A stretch of 36,204 nt of DNA from JAKAFX01 sp049965715 (GTDB lineage: Archaea; Thermoplasmatota; Thermoplasmata; Thermoplasmatales; Thermoplasmataceae), in the NCBI GenBank assembly GCA_049965715.1, contig JBMFWA010000014.1, positions 1 through 36,204 on the forward strand, in the 5' to 3' direction. Positions within the stretch are counted from its first letter, which is position 1. Each line of letters opens with the position of its first letter. The position numbers and the translations under genes were made by a program. Under the pieces are notes generated by a model. It was not told where the DNA came from, did no database searches, and worked only from the letters and a program-made list of their open reading frames with translations. Below, piece after piece: positions 32,550-36,204 of this stretch.

Positions 32550-33059
32550 TTAATCTTCACCGGAGAGGTTCGCGAACTCTTCGCCGATGAGGGACCTCAC
32601 CTCTCTTTCCGGCAGTTCAAATTTCCTACGGGGCAGTCCGCTCTCAATAAGCATCAGCTCAGCAAGATCATCGGGATAGCCCTCTGCATATATTATCTCC
32701 TTTATCTGGGCATTGATAATCATCTTTGAACACACGACGCATGGATGCGTTGTTGTGTATATTACAGCATCCTTGATGATCGATCCATGCACAGCAGCCT
32801 GGATTATCGCATTCTGCTCTGCATGCAGACCCCTGCAGAGTTCGTGTCTCTCGCCGGAGGGAATGTTCATATCAATTCTGATGCAGCCGACGACGTCACA
32901 GTTTGCAAGGCCGCTGGGAGGGCCATTGTATCCCGTTGCGATGACATTTCTGTCCTTCACTATGACAGCACCAACCTTTCTTCTTATGCAGTTGGAGCGC
33001 GACGCTGCGAGGAAAGCCATTCTCATGAAGTATTGGTCCCAGGATGGTCTCATTGTCAT
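32550..33059 (-). CDS. dCMP deaminase (ComEB-like)
   Basis: A 169-residue cytidine/deoxycytidylate deaminase family protein supplying dUMP for thymidylate synthesis. Zinc-site motifs are intact: GLHAEQNAII (His ligand and catalytic Glu) and TTHPCVVCSKMI (two Cys ligands). NGPPSGLANCD and the inserted segment CIRIDMNIPSGERHELCRG, with extra cysteines, match dCMP deaminases with a second zinc or substrate-binding loop. Its stop is 24 bp before the DedA start on the same strand, so the two are likely co-transcribed. Confidence 0.92.
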   Translation of the reverse strand: MTMRPSWDQYFMRMAFLAASRSNCIRRKVGAVIVKDRNVIATGYNGPPSGLANCDVVGCIRIDMNIPSGERHELCRGLHAEQNAIIQAAVHGSIIKDAVIYTTTHPCVVCSKMIINAQIKEIIYAEGYPDDLAELMLIESGLPRRKFELPEREVRSLIGEEFANLSGED

Positions 33060-33281
33060 AGTAGTCGTTAAATGAATTTAATGTTTGCATTCATCCCGCG
33101 TTAACAGCGGCTCTGATTTCAGGAGTATGCTGGGGATAAGAGCGCAAATGACAAACGGCGCATCCCGTTATTCAGGATCAGGGAGAGGATATTTCCGGCA
33201 ACGGCGTTCGGGGGACATGGTTTTAAGAAAACAAATTATATTATGGTAATGTATTAAGTCAGACAATTACTGGTGTGATTA

Positions 33282-34388
33282 ATGGAAATGCCTAAAATCC
33301 TTTCGATCAACGAGGCTTACTATCCCCATGAGGGGGGAGCCGAGAAGAGATCGATGGAGATAAATAAGCGGCTTGCGGCGAAAGGCTTCGATATAACAGT
33401 GATCACCAATCCGTTCCCTGGAAGAACGCATTATAACGACGTGGACGTAAGGTATATAACCGATCTGGATGAATCGCACTACTTCAAGCAGAACTCACGG
33501 AAACTCATGGGCGTGCTCAGGTACGCATCAGGTGTCAGGAAATTCATCAGAGGCAACAGAGATTTTGATATATACAGTTTTGATGAATTTCCATTGATCC
33601 ACGCACTCAAGGGAATCGAGGAGGTGAAGAACAGGAACAGCGCGTTCTTCACCTGGCACGAGGTGCTTCATGACTTTTATCTTGAGAACGGGATGATATG
33701 GAAGATTGCCTCGAGGTGGGAGCATGAGATCTGTCAGAAATTCACCAACCACATAACAGTCTCATCCACGATCTCAAAACTTCTCAATGACAAATACAGG
33801 GTTGCAAACACAACCGTAATAGAGAACGGTGTTAACAGGAAGGAATTTCTCACGAACGAGGACAAGGAATGGGGAAAGATCATATACGTGGGCAGGCTGG
33901 AGCCCCACAAGAGGCTGGATCAGATGATAAAGACATTCAAGAGCCAGAAGGACCTTGAGCTTCACATCATTGGCGGTGGCAGCCAGCTAGATCATCTCGT
34001 CTCCCTTGTGAACGGCGACAAGAACATCAAGATCATGGGGCACCTGGATAACGAGGAGCTTCTTGAAGAGGTCAAGAACTCATGGCTGTTTGTCATGCCC
34101 AGCATAAGGGAGGGATTCTCCATAGCATCGCTCGAGGCAATGGCGGCATCAGTACCAGTCATAACAATGAGCAGCGATTACAACATGGCTGCCAACGAGG
34201 TTGTGAGAAACGGCTATAACGGCTTTGTGTCTGCAGACTTCCCGGATATGATTGAAAAGATCAGGAGCCTTTACAGGGATGAGGACGAATGGAAGAGAAT
34301 CAGCAGGAATGCATGTGATTTCACGGTGAAATATGACTGGGATTCGATAGCTGATAAGCTGGCTGCACTTTACCTATCATCGTGGTGA
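33282..34388 (+). CDS. GT4-family glycosyltransferase
   Basis: A 368-residue GT-B-fold glycosyltransferase. The N-terminal domain begins ILSINEAYYPHEGGAEKRSMEI, an acceptor-binding glycine pair, and the C-terminal donor domain has IYVGRLEPHKRLDQMI and the E-x7-E-type motif REGFSIASLEAMAASVPVI. Such enzymes transfer sugars from nucleotide donors to lipid or protein glycans on the cytoplasmic side. TATATTATGG at about 33236-33245 and GGTG before the ATG give a short leader. It overlaps the next gene by 7 bp. Confidence 0.92.
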   Translation: MEMPKILSINEAYYPHEGGAEKRSMEINKRLAAKGFDITVITNPFPGRTHYNDVDVRYITDLDESHYFKQNSRKLMGVLRYASGVRKFIRGNRDFDIYSFDEFPLIHALKGIEEVKNRNSAFFTWHEVLHDFYLENGMIWKIASRWEHEICQKFTNHITVSSTISKLLNDKYRVANTTVIENGVNRKEFLTNEDKEWGKIIYVGRLEPHKRLDQMIKTFKSQKDLELHIIGGGSQLDHLVSLVNGDKNIKIMGHLDNEELLEEVKNSWLFVMPSIREGFSIASLEAMAASVPVITMSSDYNMAANEVVRNGYNGFVSADFPDMIEKIRSLYRDEDEWKRISRNACDFTVKYDWDSIADKLAALYLSSW

Positions 34389-35929
34389 AGTTGGACAGGC
34401 GCCTGGAGATACTGGCCATATTTGTTGTTTCCCTAATTGTCAGGATCACCATATTTATTCCAGGAAAACTCCCCACCGGGGACGTGTCTGAATATGCGAC
34501 TTTCGTGAGGGAGATAGCACAGAATGGCGGTGCCATACCATCGGTAAACACTCTTTATTTCCCGGGCACGCTCTACATATACCCGCCGGCATTGTTTCTC
34601 CTCACATATATGATCAGCGCAGGGCTGTCCGGAATAATCCCTGCAGGCGGTTACACGAGCATTTACCTGCTTTTCATCATAACCGCAATATTCAGCTCAA
34701 TGGACTCAGCCTTCGTTTACTGGATGGTCAGGAAGGATCACCAGGATTTCAGGAACCTGGTGTCCGCTATTTTTGTGATATTCTTCAGCATCGATCTTTA
34801 TGCCTTCCCGTGGGGCGGTTACCCATACATTGTGGCCCAGTTCCTGATGGTGATACTGCTTTATGAATTATCAAAGAGGGACGGAAGCGGATACAGATGG
34901 ATATACATCAGTTCAGTTCTGATCGTCCTGATAGCGTTCACGCATGATCTCTCGTATTTCGTGGTCATGTTCATGGTCGTCTTCATAATCGCATTCGATC
35001 TGGTAAAAAGGAAATTTCATACTGTGAAGATGGAATCCATACCGCTGATCGCAGGCCTTATCTCAGGTGGAATCTGGTGGGTTCCAAGGATGAGGTTTGT
35101 GTTCAGCGCAATACTGATCGGTCAGGGGACAGCAATCGGCCCCATAGAGCCCATCAATAACATCTTCCCCATAATCCTCTCAATTTTTCCCTTCTTCATA
35201 CCACTGGTTGTGCTCACCATAGTCGAAATAGGTGAATGGAGGAATGACAGGAAAATCTTCGCAATGGATGCTTTTTCCCTCGCGTTCCTGTCAACTGCTA
35301 TACTGGTCGTGTTCCTTCCATTCGATGAGACTGTCTCGGCCAGAATCAGTCTCTACTCCATGATGCTGCTGATGATTATTCTGCTGAAGAACCTGTACAG
35401 GATCGATTCAAAACGTATTCATGCGCCCGGAAATGCAGGCGCAAAAAACACAATCCGCCTTGCACTGCCGTTCCTGCTGGTCATCATAATGCTGATCTCA
35501 TTTGTCCCGGTCCAGTATGAAAATGCAAACCAGGCAGTAAGTTACTACTCCACAAGCACGTTTCAGTACGATCCGGGATTGATTAAGTGGGGTGCTGGAA
35601 ACATGAGCAACGGGACCGCGATATCCACAGGCATAGGCCAGTATCTCTCCGCCATCGATGGTGTGAAAGTGATCATATACAGCGGATTCTTTGTGGGCAG
35701 CCTTGAAACCTCTGAAAGAAATGCCGCGGCGGGCATAATAATGGAGCCCGTATCCAGCTCCTCTCTCAATAATATCACCAAATATGACATACGGTACATC
35801 ATCGTACCGAACTATCTCCTGGGTTCTGATGTTGGCGGCCATTTAATATCATTTCCCTCCAGCTACTACAGAGAAATAGGGAATTTCCGGTATTATACGG
35901 TATACGAATTTGAAGGAAACGCGGGATAA
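34382..35929 (+). CDS. Large multi-pass membrane protein, probable glycan assembly factor
   Basis: A 515-residue protein with about ten membrane helices and a C-terminal extracytoplasmic domain (about 385-515, with NMSNGTAIS and IVPNYLLG). The first loop holds GDVSEYATFVREIAQNGG, an acidic loop like that of GT-C glycosyltransferases and oligosaccharyltransferase-like proteins; this is a weak similarity. The start is GTG at 34382 (or 34385), inside the glycosyltransferase gene, so the pair is translationally coupled. A role in lipid-linked sugar transfer or export is likely but unproven. Confidence 0.7.
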   Translation: MVKLDRRLEILAIFVVSLIVRITIFIPGKLPTGDVSEYATFVREIAQNGGAIPSVNTLYFPGTLYIYPPALFLLTYMISAGLSGIIPAGGYTSIYLLFIITAIFSSMDSAFVYWMVRKDHQDFRNLVSAIFVIFFSIDLYAFPWGGYPYIVAQFLMVILLYELSKRDGSGYRWIYISSVLIVLIAFTHDLSYFVVMFMVVFIIAFDLVKRKFHTVKMESIPLIAGLISGGIWWVPRMRFVFSAILIGQGTAIGPIEPINNIFPIILSIFPFFIPLVVLTIVEIGEWRNDRKIFAMDAFSLAFLSTAILVVFLPFDETVSARISLYSMMLLMIILLKNLYRIDSKRIHAPGNAGAKNTIRLALPFLLVIIMLISFVPVQYENANQAVSYYSTSTFQYDPGLIKWGAGNMSNGTAISTGIGQYLSAIDGVKVIIYSGFFVGSLETSERNAAAGIIMEPVSSSSLNNITKYDIRYIIVPNYLLGSDVGGHLISFPSSYYREIGNFRYYTVYEFEGNAG

Positions 35930-36047
35930 ACCATTTCCTGCACATTTGTGGAAAATTCATTTATGGAGAGGGAATTGCGAACGAACGTTATAATCGACAG
36001 AGCTATCCTTTCATGTCTCCTAAATTGAAAATGTAATGCGTTCGGGA

Positions 36048-36060
36048 AGTTTAATAAATC
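36048..36060 (+). promoter_or_regulatory. TATA box of tRNA-Val
   Basis: AGTTTAATAAATC is centred about 30 nt before the mature tRNA-Val 5' end, the normal box A position for archaeal tRNA genes. Confidence 0.55.
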
Positions 36061-36083
36061 TTCCAAATATTGCCTAACCTCGA

Positions 36084-36156
36084 GGGCTCGTAGTCTAGTG
36101 GTTATGATACCGCCCTTACAAGGCGGTGGTCACCGGTTCGAATCCGGTCGGGCCCA
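36084..36156 (+). tRNA. tRNA-Val(UAC)
   Basis: A 73-nt cloverleaf. Acceptor GGGCTCG/CGGGCCC with one G-U pair and discriminator A, anticodon stem CCGCC/GGCGG with loop CTTACAA (anticodon TAC), T-arm ACCGG-TTCGAAT-CCGGT. No intron and no encoded CCA. It is the last gene in the window. Confidence 0.97.
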
Positions 36157-36204
36157 TTCTATATTCAGTTTAGAAATCATTAATAAGGTATATGCCTTCA
36201 TATT

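Noticed and set aside
36084..36156. tRNA-Val as another integration site
   Set aside because: No partial copy of its 3' end is seen in the window, and only 48 bases follow it.
1..36204. CRISPR arrays, rRNA genes, complete insertion sequences or transposases
   Set aside because: No regularly spaced repeats, rRNA-like blocks, or transposase motifs were seen anywhere in the window.

Overview
The window reads as chromosomal DNA of a euryarchaeon. It most resembles the Thermoplasmata (Thermoplasmatales-like); this is inferred from gene content, and no database was searched. Supporting signs are a Hef-type helicase lacking its nuclease half, an archaeal clamp-loader small subunit (RfcS), an OB-fold ssDNA-binding protein, an ATP-dependent DNA ligase, diphthine synthase (DphB), an MptE-type pterin kinase, a DUF373 membrane protein, the archaeal HMG-CoA synthase/thiolase/DUF35 cluster, AGG/AGA-rich arginine usage, and many genes with a TATA-like box about 25 nt before the start codon (leaderless transcripts), several starting with GTG or TTG.

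Layout. 1-1246 is an island edge: an AT-rich, truncated AAA ATPase gene, a small S51-peptidase-like gene, and tRNA-Ala(CGC) whose 3' end is duplicated exactly (19 bp) 747 bp away, as expected for an attachment site. 1488-4065 holds replication/repair genes hef and rfcS, convergent and overlapping. 4139-5350 has a small membrane protein and purN. 5390-8006 is a three-gene leftward mevalonate-entry operon (HMG-CoA synthase, thiolase, DUF35); the thiolase lacks two expected catalytic residues. 8126-8632 is an apparent gene with an in-frame TGA. 8693-11941 is a complete leftward succinate dehydrogenase operon sdhABCD. 12158-14908 is an hsp20 gene with a dyad operator, a Phr-like ArsR regulator, a PfkB kinase and a gamma-carbonic-anhydrase-like protein. 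15145-17128 is eno-dphB.

17129-20260 is looser, accessory-like DNA: a DUF998 membrane protein, a secreted beta-propeller protein anchored at its C terminus, an N-terminally truncated SDR remnant and tRNA-Arg(GCG). 20270-23031 carries an Fsr-like MFS transporter, a signal-less BtuF-like protein and a methyltransferase, each with its own TATA-like box. 23154-28436 has an SDR, an ssDNA-binding protein, DNA ligase, a potassium-channel-like protein and a PEBP protein. 28803-31300 has a ComB-family protein converging on an MptE-DUF373 pair. 31423-33059 has a small winged-helix protein, DedA and dCMP deaminase. 33282-35929 is a glycosyltransferase overlapping a large membrane protein, probably for surface glycans. 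tRNA-Val(UAC) closes the window.

Most of the window is core housekeeping. The less ordinary items are the tRNA-Ala attachment-site duplication next to an ATPase gene, the catalytically altered thiolase, the Hsp20/Phr-like operator, and the interrupted or truncated genes at 8126-8632 and 19391-19915.
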